In this document: positions 34,441 to 45,741 of the stretch, in pieces
How the letters are laid out: each line of letters begins with the position of its first letter
Numbering within the stretch: the first letter of the stretch is position 1
NCBI GenBank assembly: GCA_033439255.1
Contig: CM065880.1
Span: forward strand, 3,100,001 to 3,164,000
Reading direction: 5' to 3'
Source of the DNA: Hericium rajendrae
Taxonomy: Eukaryota > Basidiomycota > Agaricomycetes > Russulales > Hericiaceae
DNA length: 64,000 nucleotides
Notes under the pieces: generated by a model
Seen by the model: the letters and a program-made list of their open reading frames with translations, nothing else
Databases searched by the model: none
Told to the model about the DNA's origin: nothing
Program-made: the position numbers and the translations under genes

Positions 34441-36298
34441 AACATCAGTATATCAGTGATGCACTGTCACATGGAAAAGTGGTTTCCTGCCTAGGAGTGT
34501 CTGGGTTTTCTGGTAACTTTTCCGAGAACTCCTAGTTGTTTGATGAGGGATGGATTTGTCTTCTACTTCTGGTATGAATCCGACTTGCCAAGGATTATGG
34601 CTGTGGGAGATGGAGATCGAGGGTATGCGACGCGATGAAGAAGTTCGTAGAACACTGTCACTCGATGGACAATGATCAAAAGTACGATGACTCGTAGAAC
34701 GTGAATATTGCTGATTGGACTGGATGTGCATATACGTGGAGTGATAAATGCTTAGCTTTGTATCTTCGTGGATTGAACGTCAATGTGAATTTGTGGAATA
34801 ACGTGGATTGAAAGTGCTTGTGAAGCAACTTGACCAGGATCTGATTGTAGATAAGAACCTTAGAGGATTCTGATGTACAAACTGGGGGCAAAGATACTTG
34901 AATTTGGTGTTACAGGAACAGCCTTTATATACCCTAAAAGCTCCTATGGCTGCACGGGTAAGAAATGTATCAAAAAGGGATAGATGAAACGAATGAGTCA
35001 TTCCTAGTCATGTGTAGTAAGGGTGAGTCGAAGTAGGTGACTAGGAGATGAGTCGGTCAAGATAGCGAGTCAGGAAGAGTCAAACGAAGGTAAGAGTCAT
35101 AATGAGTCAATGCTCTGACGTATGAGTCACAGACCAAACAAATCAGAAGGAAAATGAGAGAACATAGGTGATGTAGCATCATGACAAAGACAGAGTGCAG
35201 GAAACATACGACAAAGAACATGACCAGTCCCTTTTAGGCATAAGGGTTTCCTATGGTCAGATGAAACTCGACCCAAGGAGGCTCGTTCTGAACCCACTCC
35301 TTTACGTCGATGTCCATCCTCGAAGTCCCAGCCTCGATGGCAATCTTCTTGATCTGGCAGGCCTTGCGCATGTGATCAAAGACTGTGGGCTCACAGTGGC
35401 TACTGTAGGATGTCGCATATGTGGAGGTCTCATATACGCAGTCATCAGAAAAATGTGAAATCTACATAGCTTAGTGTTAGATTATGTGGTCTATCACAAT
35501 GCTATGTGGTCTATGTAGTCTTCTCCTCATCTATATAGAACTATGATAGCTGTCATAGTTTCCATAGCAGTAGATACAAGGTATATAGCACTATGTAGGG
35601 CCGGCGAGCGGCACAGCCTGCTACCTTGGGGTTTGCCAGGTTTGCTGTGCATAAATAGTTCTAAACAATGTCACTGTGGAACATTTGCGCTCGGAGCCAC
35701 GAAGCTCGTGACCAAAAAAATAGCAATAGACCTGGATGGCCATCGTAAGTGAGAACCAAGTGTGCGGTATGCGGCAACCTTTGCTGAACGTGAAGAATGG
35801 TGCAACAGAGCACGACGTTGACCAATAACATGTATTCGATGTATTGTCTGCACTCGTGGAAGGTGCCAAAGACATGTCAATAGACGCGTTGACGGACAGT
35901 GCCACGTGACCGATGCGACTCGCGTCGGTGGCTGTCCGTTGATTGTTCAGCTTCCCACTTTATAAAGAGCGGGCAGCGTCTCTTGTACCTGCACTCTCCC
36001 CCACCTCCCCGGAGCTCGCCAGAAGCGCGCCCTCGCTGAGCAGGCTTTTGGGTAGTGGGGGTGACGACCGTGCTCGCTGGGGCCGCGACCCCCCCTAGCG
36101 AGCTGGTCGATTGACCGTCTCCGCCAAGGCGTGATGCCGAGCAGCGCGGTCAGCATCCCCAGACCTCCACTGCCGCAAGACTCGCCCTCTGCCTTAACAC
36201 GGCCCATTCATGTTCCATCCAGCAATCCGTAAGTCCAGGTTTATATCTTTGACTCCGCCTCCTGCCATCCTATATATTTACAGGCTCGTTGTCGTCGA
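34441..36298. other. Transposon interior, no gene recognised
   Basis: Contains degenerate repeats (GAGTCA-rich at 34990-35120; CTATAG-rich at 35460-35600). Short frames at 35195-35458, 35621-35905 and 35947-36207 show no family signature. Confidence 0.35.
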
Positions 36299-36700
36299 GT
36301 GCGACTAACGCGCCGTCTCTTTACTGAGTCGGGCTTGCGTTCAGAACCCGTCAGTGGACCGGCGCGGGGCGCGACTCACGTGCTATCTCTTTACAGATTA
36401 GTTGTCCTCGACCAACAGCCCACTCGATTCACTCCCGCCCGCACATTCGAGCACTTGTTTCCATCTGTTCGGCGGCGTACAGCTTGCGCGCGACCGTGGG
36501 CCAGCTTGACGGGTCTCGCTGAGGCCCGGACGGCTTGTGCGTCGGCCATGTGGGCGACGACTGCGACCGCGAATCTTCCGTCATCTGCAAGTGCCTCTGC
36601 GTCATGGATTCTCTGCTCGACAGCTCGCGCGCAGGCGTGGGCGGGTTTGCCGTTGCAGTACCCTGTCCTTCGTGGTGCTCTCGTCGAGGTGCATTTCACC

Positions 36701-37022
36701 ATGTCCCACTGGGCTATCCCACCCCGTGGCGGCCAGGGCCAAGGCCGCAACACGTTCTGTGCCGATGTGGAGAAAGTCCGAATGCTCGGCCCTAGGAAGG
36801 ACGCCGTCGTCGTGCCAAAGAAGCGCCGACTGCATATGCACGACGACACAGACGGCGTCAATGGTGAATCGTCCAAGGCCGCTGACGGTGACGGTCCATT
36901 GTCTTCCAAAAAGTCAAGGTCCACGTCTGCTGCTGCCGGCAAACGTGTCCAGCCCCAACGGTGAGTAGCTCTCCACTGCATGCTTCCACTGGCCTGACCC
37001 GCCTTTGGCAATCCAGCGGCTG
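36701..37022 (+). CDS. Weak candidate: small basic protein
   Basis: From an ATG at 36701 the frame runs to a good donor (CAACG followed by GTGAGT at 36961). An acceptor at about 37016 (ATCCAG) joins in phase to a stop within a few codons, giving about 88 residues. It includes a nuclear-signal-like PKKRRL and a Ser/Asp-rich tail. The same frame stays open upstream to 36299. A long antisense frame overlaps it. There is no family match, and it may be a transposon-internal frame. Confidence 0.2.
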
Positions 37023-37714
37023 ACGTTGCCTCCTATTGACCCTTTGAACCTATCTGTCTCACTTTACGTTTCTCCATATGTCTCTTCTCCAAATTTCTCT
37101 CCTCTCGCCATCAATAATACTTAATTCTGTGTTTGCGCATCCTAGTCCTGGCGTCACACATGGTCTCCCCTCTATAATATTCTACCACTACTTACTATAT
37201 GCGTGCTTACACGGCGTCCCTATTCTTCTCTCTATTACTTTCCATCTAATACATCTTCTCTCTATTACTTCCCATCTAATATATCTTCTGCCTTTCACCG
37301 CTCTGTCACAAGTGGACACCATTGGTGTCAACGAAGATGCCTGTGTCGCGAGCTCGGAGCAGTTGGCGAAAGACAGATGGTCCACAGACATCCAACCGAC
37401 GCGGTCACGCTCATCACGCACACGTGGCATTTCCCGTTGACGCGTTGACGCCCGTCCCGCACCGCTGCCAGGCTCCACTTCGAAACTCGAATTGCTCGGC
37501 CATCGGCTCGCACGAACGTTTGATATTTACTGTAGTCAAATTCAGACAGGCAATGGAGCGTTATGTGATGGAAAAAGCCACTTTACGATACATTTGTGGT
37601 CTACGTCCTCCTTCGCTGCAGCATACAGCAGTAATAACTCATAAATGTCCGCGCTTCCTGCGCGGTCATCCAACATCGTCCGGAACCTGTTTTTATGTCT
37701 TCAATATATATGTT

Positions 37715-37790
37715 GAAGGCTCCGAATGCTCGAAATCATGTCTCTTTTGCTTAGTATTAGACGGGCAAAAAGATATTTCAGGCGTCTGCC
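37715..37790 (-). repeat. Dispersed hairpin-rich repeat, copy B (core only)
   Basis: The reverse strand reads ATCTTTTTGCCCGTCTAAT followed by ACTAAGCAAAAGAG, matching the core of copies A, C, D and E, with diverged flanks. It sits immediately 5' of the reverse-transcriptase fragment at 37803. Confidence 0.6.
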
Positions 37791-37802
37791 TGTATCTCCC
37801 TC

Positions 37803-38394
37803 CACTACTGGTCGACGCAACTTTTCAAGGATCTAATCGACACGGGCAAAGTCGTCATTTACATGGACGATATTCTCATTTTCACTGAAACCCTCGAAGA
37901 ACATCGGGACCTTGTGCGCAAGGTCCTCCAACGCCTCCAGGACAACGACCTTTTCCTCAAACCGGAGAAGTGCTCATTTGAGCAGCCCTCAGTTGAGTTC
38001 CTCGGTCTCATTGTCTCCCATAACACGCTCGCCATGGACCCCGTCAAGGTTGCAGGCATCGCTGAGTGGCCTGCTCCCCGTAACGTCAAGGACGTCCAGT
38101 CCTTTGTCGGCTTTGGCAATTTCTATCGGCGTTTTATCCAGGACTTCTCCAAAGTCGTCCGCCCCATGTTCGACCTTACCAAGAAAGACCATCCTTGGGC
38201 CTGGTCTGCTGAATGTCAACATGCCTTTGAGGCTCTTAAAGCTGCGTTCACCTCATCCCCAGTCCTTATCATGCCTGACCCGTCCAAACCCTACCTGGTT
38301 GAGGTCGATGCCTCAGACTATGCCACAGGAGGTATCCTATCCCAGCGCGGGGAGGACGAGCAATGGCACCCAGTTGCTTACATCTCCATGTGGT
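37803..38394 (+). pseudogene. Ty3/gypsy reverse transcriptase-RNase H fragment
   Basis: The frame opens with HYWSTQLFKDL and the catalytic YMDDILIF box. It continues through CSFEQPSVEFLGLIVS, FGNFYRRFIQDFS, the RT/RNase H junction (HPWAWSAECQHAFEALK) and the RNase H start (VEVDASDYATGGILSQ, HPVAYIS). It ends abruptly at the minisatellite at 38395. The upstream RT motifs are missing. Orientation is opposite to the pol fragment at 31080-32660, so the two are separate insertions or have been rearranged by inversion. Confidence 0.88.
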
Positions 38395-39335
38395 CAAAAA
38401 ATGTCTAAGATAGAATCCTACGGAATACCTGAAAATGTCTAAGACAGAATTCCGTGGGATTTCATGTGGTTAGAAAATGTCTACTAAGACAGAATCCCGC
38501 GGGATCTCCGAAAATGTCTAAAACCGAATCCTGTGGGATTTCATGCAGTCAGAAAATGTCTAAGACAGAATCCCGTGGGATCCCTAAAAATGTCTAAAAC
38601 AAAATCCCATGGGATTTTATGTGGTTAGAAAATGTCTACTAAGACAGAATCCCGTGGGATCTCCGAAAATGTCTAAAACCGAATCCTGTGGGATTTCATG
38701 CAGTCAGAAAATGTCTAAGACAGAATCCCGTGGGATCCCTAAAAATGTCTAAAACAAAATCCCATGGGATTTTATGTGGTTAGAAAATGTCTACTAAGAC
38801 AGAATCCCGCAGGATCTCCGAAAATGTCTAAAACCGAATCCCGCGGGATTTTATGCAGTCAGAAAATGTCTAAGACAAATTCCTGCAGGATCTCTAATAA
38901 TATCTAAAACAAAATCCCATGAGATCCCATGGGATCCAAAAATGTCCAAAACAGAATCTTGCGGAATCTCTAAAAATGTCTAAAACAAAATCCTGTGGGA
39001 TTTCATGCAGTCAGAAAATGTCTAAGACAGAATCCCACGGGATCCCTAAAAATGTCTAAAACAAAATCCCATGAGATGCCATGGGATCCAAAAATGTCCA
39101 AAAGAGAATCCCGCGGGATTTTCCAAAATGTCTAAAACAGAATCCTGCAAGATTCCATGGGATCCAAAAATGTCTAAAACAGAATCCTGTGGAATTTCAT
39201 GGGATTCAAAAATGTCTAAGATAGAATTCCACAAGATCTCATAGGATCTGAAAATGTCTAAAACAGAATCCCGTGGGATCACATGGGATCTGAAAATGTC
39301 TAAGATAGAGTCTGGCAGGATTCCATGAGATCTAA
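38395..39335. repeat. Minisatellite: ~31-bp monomer, 155-bp higher-order unit, 42-bp variant
   Basis: The monomer contains AAAATGTCTAAGACAGAATC followed by CCGTGGGAT. The marker word CTACTAAGAC recurs at 38481, 38636 and 38791, an exact 155-bp spacing, which is five 31-bp monomers. From about 39060 to 39300 a ~42-bp variant replaces it; on the minus strand that gives a repeated 14-residue pattern like SHGIPRDSVLDIFG. The array begins precisely where the RT fragment is cut. Confidence 0.88.
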
Positions 39336-39348
39336 TAACATCCCATTG

Positions 39349-40289
39349 GACAGTAGAGGATGGGCCGAGCAATTGACAACCTGTAGGATCAAGTGGACCA
39401 GCCGATGACCCATTAGACAGTGGAGAACGGGCCCGTCAATGATGAATGTACAGTAGACATTGTTAAAGGACAGGCCAGCCAATGACCCATTAGATGTCAG
39501 AGGACGGGCCAGTCAATGATGAATATGCAGTGGTATTGTAAGAGGATGGGCCAGCCAATGACCCAATGACCAGTAGAAATTGTAAGAGGACAGGCCTGTC
39601 AATGATCCAATGAATGGTAGAGGATCGGCCGAGCAATTGACAACCTGCGAGATCGAGCAGGCCAGCCAATGACCCATGGGACATCAGAGGATAGGCCCGT
39701 CAATGATGAATGACCAGTAGACATTATAAGGGGACAGGCCCATCGATGACCCAATGGATGGTAGAGAACCGGCCGAGCAATTGACATTTCACAGGATCGA
39801 GAGGGCCAGCCAATGACCCATTGGACATCAGAGGATGGGCCTGTCAATGATGAATGACCAGTAGACATTATAAGAGAATGGGCCAGCCAATGACCCAATG
39901 GATGGTAGAGGACGGGCTGAGCAACTGATATCCCGTGGGATCAAGTGGGCCAGCCAATGATCCAATGGACATCAGAGGACAGGCTGGTCAATGATGAATG
40001 GACACTACAGATTAAATGACTAGAGGCCGGACAATGATCCATTGGTACATAAGAAGGGCAGGCCTGTCATTGGATGACTGCTACATTGTGACAGACGGGC
40101 CAGCGCAGGATGGCCAATCAACAATGGCACTTTGTCAAGCTCGCCTGGCATTCCCTCAATGCACTAAGTGACTGAACATACTTGGCTCATAACAGTGTGT
40201 GACTTGAGACCGAAAAAAAACACCAATTAGGCATGGCTCAGAAGTCACTGTAACCTGTGACTTGAGCCTACGACTGTAATTGTACAGTA
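39349..40289 (-). repeat. Right inverted arm
   Basis: Tandem units with GGGCCAGCCAATGACCCA, CAGTAGACATTATAAG and GGCCGAGCAATTGAC words, ending with the inverted tip at 40271-40289. It is longer than the left arm because the left arm is cut by the gypsy LTR. Confidence 0.85.
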
Positions 40290-40420
40290 CATTAAATGCT
40301 GCTCATGTGCATCCTGCATATCAAAATAAGCAAGAAAAAACTATTCCAGGTCGATTTGATACTGTGCTAGTAGATATAAATGTAAGACATGTTATGTTAA
40401 TAGCTTTACAGATAGACATA
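40290..40420 (+). mobile_element. Plavaka transposase relic, right part
   Basis: The translation AAHVHPAYQNKQEKTIPG followed by RFDTVLV matches the C-terminal Plavaka motif (…PGRFDTVLV). It continues the relic interrupted at 29886. Decay is evident after this block. Confidence 0.65.
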
Positions 40421-41220
40421 CATATATTACTGTCTATTAATCTTGTTATTTTTATCATGATAATTAGCATATCTAATTAGATCTAAAAAATAAGTCCATT
40501 TAATTATCATTTAGTGTCTAATTAGTAAGGTAGGATAATTAGCAGATATTTAGATGGGAGGTTTTTCCTGATGTATATCTGATCTATGATGAAATTTCAC
40601 ATCTTCCTCATGACTTGAGAGGGAGATCATAGTCAAAGGCTGAGGAAGCTGAAAGAACATTAAATGAATTGTCAGGTCAGCTCTTTCGAACATCTACAGG
40701 ACAGCATATAAAGATGAATCACCTTGATGCTACACTCCAATTGTTACACTAGGATACAAGAAATGCAGGGACAACTAGGCACTCACTTGATGACATGCAT
40801 ATTTGTGATCAGAAACTTCTAGCTGAGAGACTATGGGGCAGAAGCAGCTCAGACATATATAGTGTACACAGTCCAAGGAGTGCATCACAGCATGCGACAG
40901 GATGGAAGTTGGCTAAGGTGACCCAATGTACTTACTGCAAGAGCGACAAACATCAGTTACATAAGCAGAGTGTGCCAATGGGACCTTGAAAAAATACCTT
41001 CAAAATCGACCTCTGTAGAAGTATTCTAAGAAAAACTGTTGCTGTATTCGATTAGAGAATCATATTGGGGTCTGTATATGAAAAATCTAACATTGCATAC
41101 AACATCTGAGCTCTCGACGGCACTTTTCTGAATGGGTGCTTCACTTATCGCTTACCATATTGGGAACTACAGGCGCTCATTTGTGTGCTCGAACATATGT
41201 CGGGCAATAGCTTGAATACA
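40421..41220. other. Decayed transposon DNA
   Basis: AT-rich. A broken plus-strand frame (FPDVYLIYDEISHLPHDLRG near 40570-40630, then AERTLNELSGQLFRTSTG) reads like coding sequence but contains stops and cannot be assigned. Confidence 0.4.
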
Positions 41221-41340
41221 AACATTTTCCCTGTCTAATTTTAAGCAAAACGGGCTTCATTTCAAGCATGCATGGCCTTCAAAACTATCATTTGCATCAT
41301 AAAACCAGGTTTCGGTGAACATTTGTCCCAAAAATTGACA
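41221..41340 (+). repeat. Dispersed hairpin-rich repeat, copy C
   Basis: Reads TGTCTAATTTTAAGCAAAAC, GGGCTTCATTTCAAGCATGC, then GGCCTTCAAAAC, parallel to copies A and D with scattered changes. It lies downstream of the 3' end of the integrase-core gene. Confidence 0.75.
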
Positions 41341-41430
41341 TGTCCTTGATGAAGTAGCTCTTTATCGGTCACAATGAACAGAGTGGAACTGAGTCTCTCA
41401 TTTGAACTTTATTCTACAAGTGTAAGATAT

Positions 41431-43272
41431 CTATTCAAGCTCTTCCTCTTCAATGCCATCTTCAGACTCACTAAAATCTGCTCCTTCAGGCTCCACTTCA
41501 ATACCGTCCTCAACCCAAATCTGAGCACCAACCAACAGAGATGGTGGTGCTGGGTCCATAAGCCCTCCAGCATACTCATACACAGATGATGGGTCAGCAC
41601 GTGTGACGACCTGATCTGCAGCACGAAGGTGAGCAAGAGGTAGAAGTTCGAGTTGATCTTCTACAGGAACCACCTCGGTATCGAGTGGAACACTGGATAC
41701 TGCAGTTGCTAGCTCTTCGTCATATGGTAGATCTTCAAAACGCTGCAGGAGAGCACGATACACCTGCCAAAAAGTGTCTGATGACACCCTTGGACTGTTG
41801 ATTGCCTCGTACTCAAGCTTGATACGTGCTTCAAATGCAGGTGGGACTAGTTTGAACACGTCATGCTCTGGGGGTGCATATGTTTGCTCGATCTCATCAA
41901 ATAGATGTTCAGGGACGTTGACCTATGATAATATATAAGTGGATAGGTTCATCGGTTGTCATCTTTACAGATATACGCACTTTAAAATCGGCAGACTGGA
42001 ACAACTCTGGCTGCTCAATAATGACTGCCGGAATGCCATGTGGGAGAATTTTGTTCTTGTTTGCTCGCCTCGACGTGAAATTGCGCTGATCGACCCAGAT
42101 GTTGATTTCTTCCTGCAACCATGGGATCGCAAGCCATAGGAATACAAGCCTCAAGTGAAATAAATCAGATCTTGAATGATGCGAGGGAAAGAAGGATGAA
42201 GCGCAAAATGAGTTACCTGTCTAGCTCGTTGTCTGCTTCGTACCATCCACTATCTATACCATCCTGCAAGATGGCCTCAAATCCAGGGGTGAAGTCAGAG
42301 CGAAGGTTAGACCATAGGATCTCCGGTTTGATGTTGGTATGCTTGCGCATCCAGCGGTGCTGCAAGGTCTCACCAAGATTGGGATCTAGTTGACGACGAA
42401 TGACCGTGTGTGCATTCGCAACGCCATAGTTTTCAGAGCCAGGGTCACTCTGAGTCACAAGAGGTACAGCTTGAGCGAGAATCAGATCGCAGAACATTGT
42501 TAACGACACAAGTTGCACACCTCGCAGTTTCCGAGCAGCTTCCAGATAGTAGCTTGTGATCAGACGAGGGTTTCGATTCGTCCACCAAACCTTGAGCCAA
42601 TTGATATAGCCAGAATGGACCTCAATGCTGCAGTGGAGATATAACCCGAAACGTTTCCACTTGTCATGTTGGTCTTGCGACCACACATCATGTACACCTG
42701 CAGACCAATATCGCCGCCGACGAAGTCTGCCACGACGACGACGTGCTACACTCTCTGGCTCGTGTAGGTGTAGAAATAGTTCGACCAGCTCTCTGCATCT
42801 CTGACTCAGTAAGAAGTCAGCATGCAGATAAGAGTATATACCTCGGAGCATGGATCTTATGTTGCATCCGCAAGGCATCGGTGATGGACCGGGCTCCTCG
42901 GGTGGGAAAGCGATCACGGATCTTGAGAATGTATGGGCGAATGGACTGGAGGGTGTGTTTCTGCTGACGTGTGGTGAGAAGGCCCCATTTTTTTCGATAG
43001 CGTTTGACCGAACTGGCGCTGATCCAGGAGTATAAAATCAACAAAAATGAGACTCAGAAGAATCCTGTACATACCTTAATCCATATGTCTCGTGATCGAT
43101 GTGTTTAAGACACAACTGGGCAATTTGTGCATGTGTCCATTTCATGCGACAGTAATACGTGAGCAGAGGACGAAGCTGATCCTCAGGTGCTAGAAGTTGG
43201 AAGGTCAGTATGATCATAGGATGATCTCATCTGCGACATACGACAGGGCTTGTGTTGATTCTCTCGAGGCAT
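41431..43272 (-). CDS. Integrase-core (DDE, RNase H-fold) protein, apparently intact
   Basis: Exons starting at the ATG at 43272 (MPRENQHKPC) join in phase through short GT-AG introns to the stop at 41431. The N-terminal part has a helix-turn-helix-like region (WTHAQIAQLCLKHI, SVKRYRKKWGLLT). The core has VHDVWSQDQHDKW, LHCSIEVHSGYINWLKVWWT, VTQSDPGSENYGVANAH and RWMRKHTNIKPEILWS, a layout shared by Agaricomycete integrase-core proteins. The Asp in SQDQHD and the Asp in QSDPG are the likely catalytic acids. An acidic C-terminus (ESEDGIEEEELE) ends the protein. Every splice I checked keeps the frame, including a phase-2 join at AG|T upstream of CRELVELF. It may be an active transposon gene or a domesticated one. 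No terminal repeats were identified with certainty. Confidence 0.82.
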
Positions 43273-43781
43273 GGCTTGGCTTGTGCTGCAAGAGCTGCCT
43301 ATCTTCTGTTGTTGAATGAGCCTGGCTGCCTTTGAGAGTTGAGACGATACAGATCAGGCGTGAGAAAACTGTGCTAAGTTTTGAACACGTATCATAGAGC
43401 CTGACCGTGACGTCGTGTCATTTATCACCGATGCAGATGGATGTCGATACGAAAGGCACGTCAACAACGGCGACTTCGAAGCTCCAAGGTCTCACCCATC
43501 CGCATCAGGCTTCAAATTTCGAATACCAACACAACATTCTATCACCGGTATGCTATGTACATGTTCATGTACTCTACAATATCTATGTATCACTTGTGTT
43601 TATTGTCCCTATCCCTGCCTTCGCTCCTGGCGAGGACCGCATACTCAGCAGATTTCACGCTAAGTCGAAAGGGGCATCATCGCCATTGTCGACGGCAGCG
43701 CGCGGGCGCGCCGGCACTCATGCGGACAGCGGGCGGCATCGATTCATTAGGGACGTAGATAAGGTACATGCAGGCAAAAAC

Positions 43782-44468
43782 TCAGGCGAAAGCGCCGACG
43801 GGAACAACGGCGGGGGCCAATTTTGGGTGCGAACAGGTCCCCAGGCAGGCTCGGGCGGCAAGCGGGGTCGTCCGCGATGTTTGCGAGGCGGCGGCGGCAG
43901 TGGCAGAATTAGCGGAGACATAGAGGCAGCAGGTTAGTGCACGCCGTCGGGCGCTGCGGAGTGGTGTAGAGTAAGCAGGAAATAGCAACAAAATGATGGG
44001 CACTTGCGGTGTGGATGCACCGGAGCTGTCAGACGGAGCGCTAGCATCGCTTCTGACTTCAGCTTGCGCTGATGTGACCGTGCTGCTGGCGGATGGACCA
44101 TTGGTCGCTGGTGTCGACGGGCTGACAGTTGGAGGTGGTGCCTTGGCCGATCTTGAGGCTGCCTTGCGCGATTGGAAGATGGTGTGGAGAGAGCGGGCAT
44201 CCTGCGCGACAGTGATCCCGGGAACAGAAATGCTAGGGACCTGTAGATAGAAACCGGCGAAATGTCAGCATTTGATGGGGCAGAAGAACGGATGACTCAC
44301 CAAGTTCACCGCGCTGCTCTCGAGCACGACCGTGCGCGCCGCTCTCTTCGGCGCCGATTTCTGTTTCTTGACGCGTGCAGAGCTGCCGCTCCCAGCATCC
44401 GCATCAGTCGTGGCCTTGCGCTTGCGGCTTGAGGCACACCGCGTGACAGAAATGGGTGGCAGCGGCAT
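43782..44468 (-). CDS. Candidate basic, Ser-rich protein
   Basis: Exon 1 (44468-44301) encodes MPLPPISVTRCASSRKRKAT and a Lys/Arg-rich stretch. A GT-AG intron to 44240 joins in phase to a Ser/Thr/Ala/Pro-rich exon (VPSISVPGITVAQDARSLHT...). The frame can be followed to 43782 but the true end and any further intron are unclear. The KRK and KKQK clusters look like nuclear signals. There is no domain. It lies 25 bp downstream of the acidic gene at 44493, so the two may be one gene with an unrecognised splice. Confidence 0.3.
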
Positions 44469-44492
44469 CTGTACGCCCTGGTGGCCTTCAGG

Positions 44493-45331
44493 TCATTCAT
44501 CATCATCATCGTCTTGTGTCAAGTCCTGCGGCAAGAGCAGTAATGTTCAAAGGGTGAGAGAGCAATGAACATCATTGGACCACGCACCACAAACCCCTCA
44601 TCATGCAGTATTGGTCCAATCGGTCCAGTACCTCCTTCTGATGTCTCCGGGGCCAACACGCGCCGTGGGTTTGCGATTGTGCTGGCGACTGGTCCCGCTG
44701 ACGTGTGATGCTGACTGTCCGATGTGGACGGCGCTGACACTGGCACTGGCACAGTGGCAGCCCTCTCTGGCTGCGTGTTGATTGTCGTCACTGCTGCAAC
44801 TGGTACATTGGAGAATGTAAGGGCCGCGATGAGCTCTGTGTCTGGCTCAACGAGCCGCAGATCCACAGCTCTCGCCGTCGCCGTTCCCGGTGATGTGGGT
44901 GTTGTGCACATCGGCGCGGGTATTCTAAGAGGTCGAGTGCATAGCGGGATCACGTGTGTCGCTGTGCACGTTGGGGTGGGACGTGAGGCCGCGGGCCCAG
45001 ACGGCGCGCAGATTGCGGTAGCACGAAGGGCGCCGTGCATCGCAGGGGCATCAGGTCCGTGGTCGCCCTGTGCCGCCGGTGCTGTCACACGTGTGTCGCG
45101 GTCCGGGATGATGAACAGCGAGGGATCGGTGCCGATATCCTCGCTCACCTGCTCGAACGTCAGCTCCGTCTGAGCTGTGCGTTGCAGAAGCTCGTCGTCA
45201 TCCTCCTCCACTTCCTCCTCCTCCTTGAGGCGGATCAGGCCCCCGAAGGTCTCAGCGTCGACAGATCGCACGAAACCGAACGTCTCGCCGGTGTTGACGA
45301 TGCGCATCTCAGCGCATGGCTTGAAATTCAT
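44493..45331 (-). CDS. Hypothetical acidic two-exon protein
   Basis: Exon 1 (45331-44588) and exon 2 (44525-44493) join across a GT-AG intron to give 258 residues ending DLTQDDDDDE then stop. The N-terminal 100 residues look folded (MNFKPCAEMRIVNTGETFGF, then VRSVDAETFGGLIRL), followed by an acidic run (EEEEVEEDDDE) and a long Thr/Pro/Ala-rich disordered region. In-frame text upstream (SHGTSLWNSPVEANKTFYKE) has no stop for some distance, so the start may be further 5' or in another exon. The family is not recognised. It sits between the integrase gene and the dynamin relic. Confidence 0.4.
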
Positions 45332-45741
45332 GCTGTTCTCCTTGTAGAATGTTTTGTTGGCTTCAACTGGTGAGTTCCAAAGGCTTGTGCCATGGCTGGC
45401 GAGTAGGATGTGATGCGAACCGAAGGTGGATTACAGCGACGAATGGGGGTGGGTCTGCACGCGACGATGTGATGCGGATGTTGCGGTGCAAGATGAAGTC
45501 ATGCCCCAGGGCAACGAAGGTCTCTCAGTCGCCTACTTGATGATGACGCCCTCAGCACGAGCAGGCGTCTGGTTACGGGGCTGGAGGGGTGATCATGGGG
45601 ACATGGCAGACGACGTGGGCATCAATGCGGGCCCATTGATGGCAACTTTGAATTGTTCGGCTACGGGCACGCTCGCTGCTAGCCGCAGGGCATCGAAATC
45701 TCGAAAAATGGTGACGACAATTCGTGCTGCGAAGAATCTAG

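Larger units (their letters stand above)
29887..40289. mobile_element. Foldback-like ~10.4 kb element with long inverted, repeat-filled arms
   Basis: The left tip TACTGTACAATTACAGTCG at 29887 recurs inverted at 40289. Further in, both arms share GTCACTTAGTGCATT, TGACAAAGTGCC and an array of ~100-130 bp units containing GGGCCAGCCAATGACCCA-like words in opposite orientation. The arms translate to near-identical 60-residue frames (30325+ and 39684-), so they are very similar. The interior holds pieces of Ty3/gypsy retroelements, AT-rich DNA and a minisatellite. Both flanks belong to one Plavaka relic, so this block inserted into it. I see no clear target duplication. It could be a foldback DNA element invaded by retroelements, or an inverted pair of the same repeat trapping unrelated DNA. 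Confidence 0.62.

Noticed and set aside
35947-36207. Minus frame upstream of the small basic candidate
   Set aside because: Compositional frame in GC-rich DNA; no motif and no splice partner.
36299-36964. Full 221-codon plus frame as one gene
   Set aside because: The N-terminal 130 codons are Ala/Arg/Thr-rich and mirrored by a 206-codon antisense frame; only the part from 36701 has any plausible gene context.
38395-39335. CRISPR array
   Set aside because: Eukaryotic DNA; the units are contiguous and diverging monomers without unique spacers.
39046-39372. 108-codon frame with 14-residue repeats as a repeat protein gene
   Set aside because: It lies wholly in minisatellite DNA; the periodicity comes from the 42-bp unit and there is no start context or conserved flank.
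43407-43937. 176-codon plus frame, or a spliced version starting at the ATG near 43429
   Set aside because: Gly/Arg/Ser-rich low-complexity product, with only one plausible intron and no conserved domain; antisense frames are equally long.
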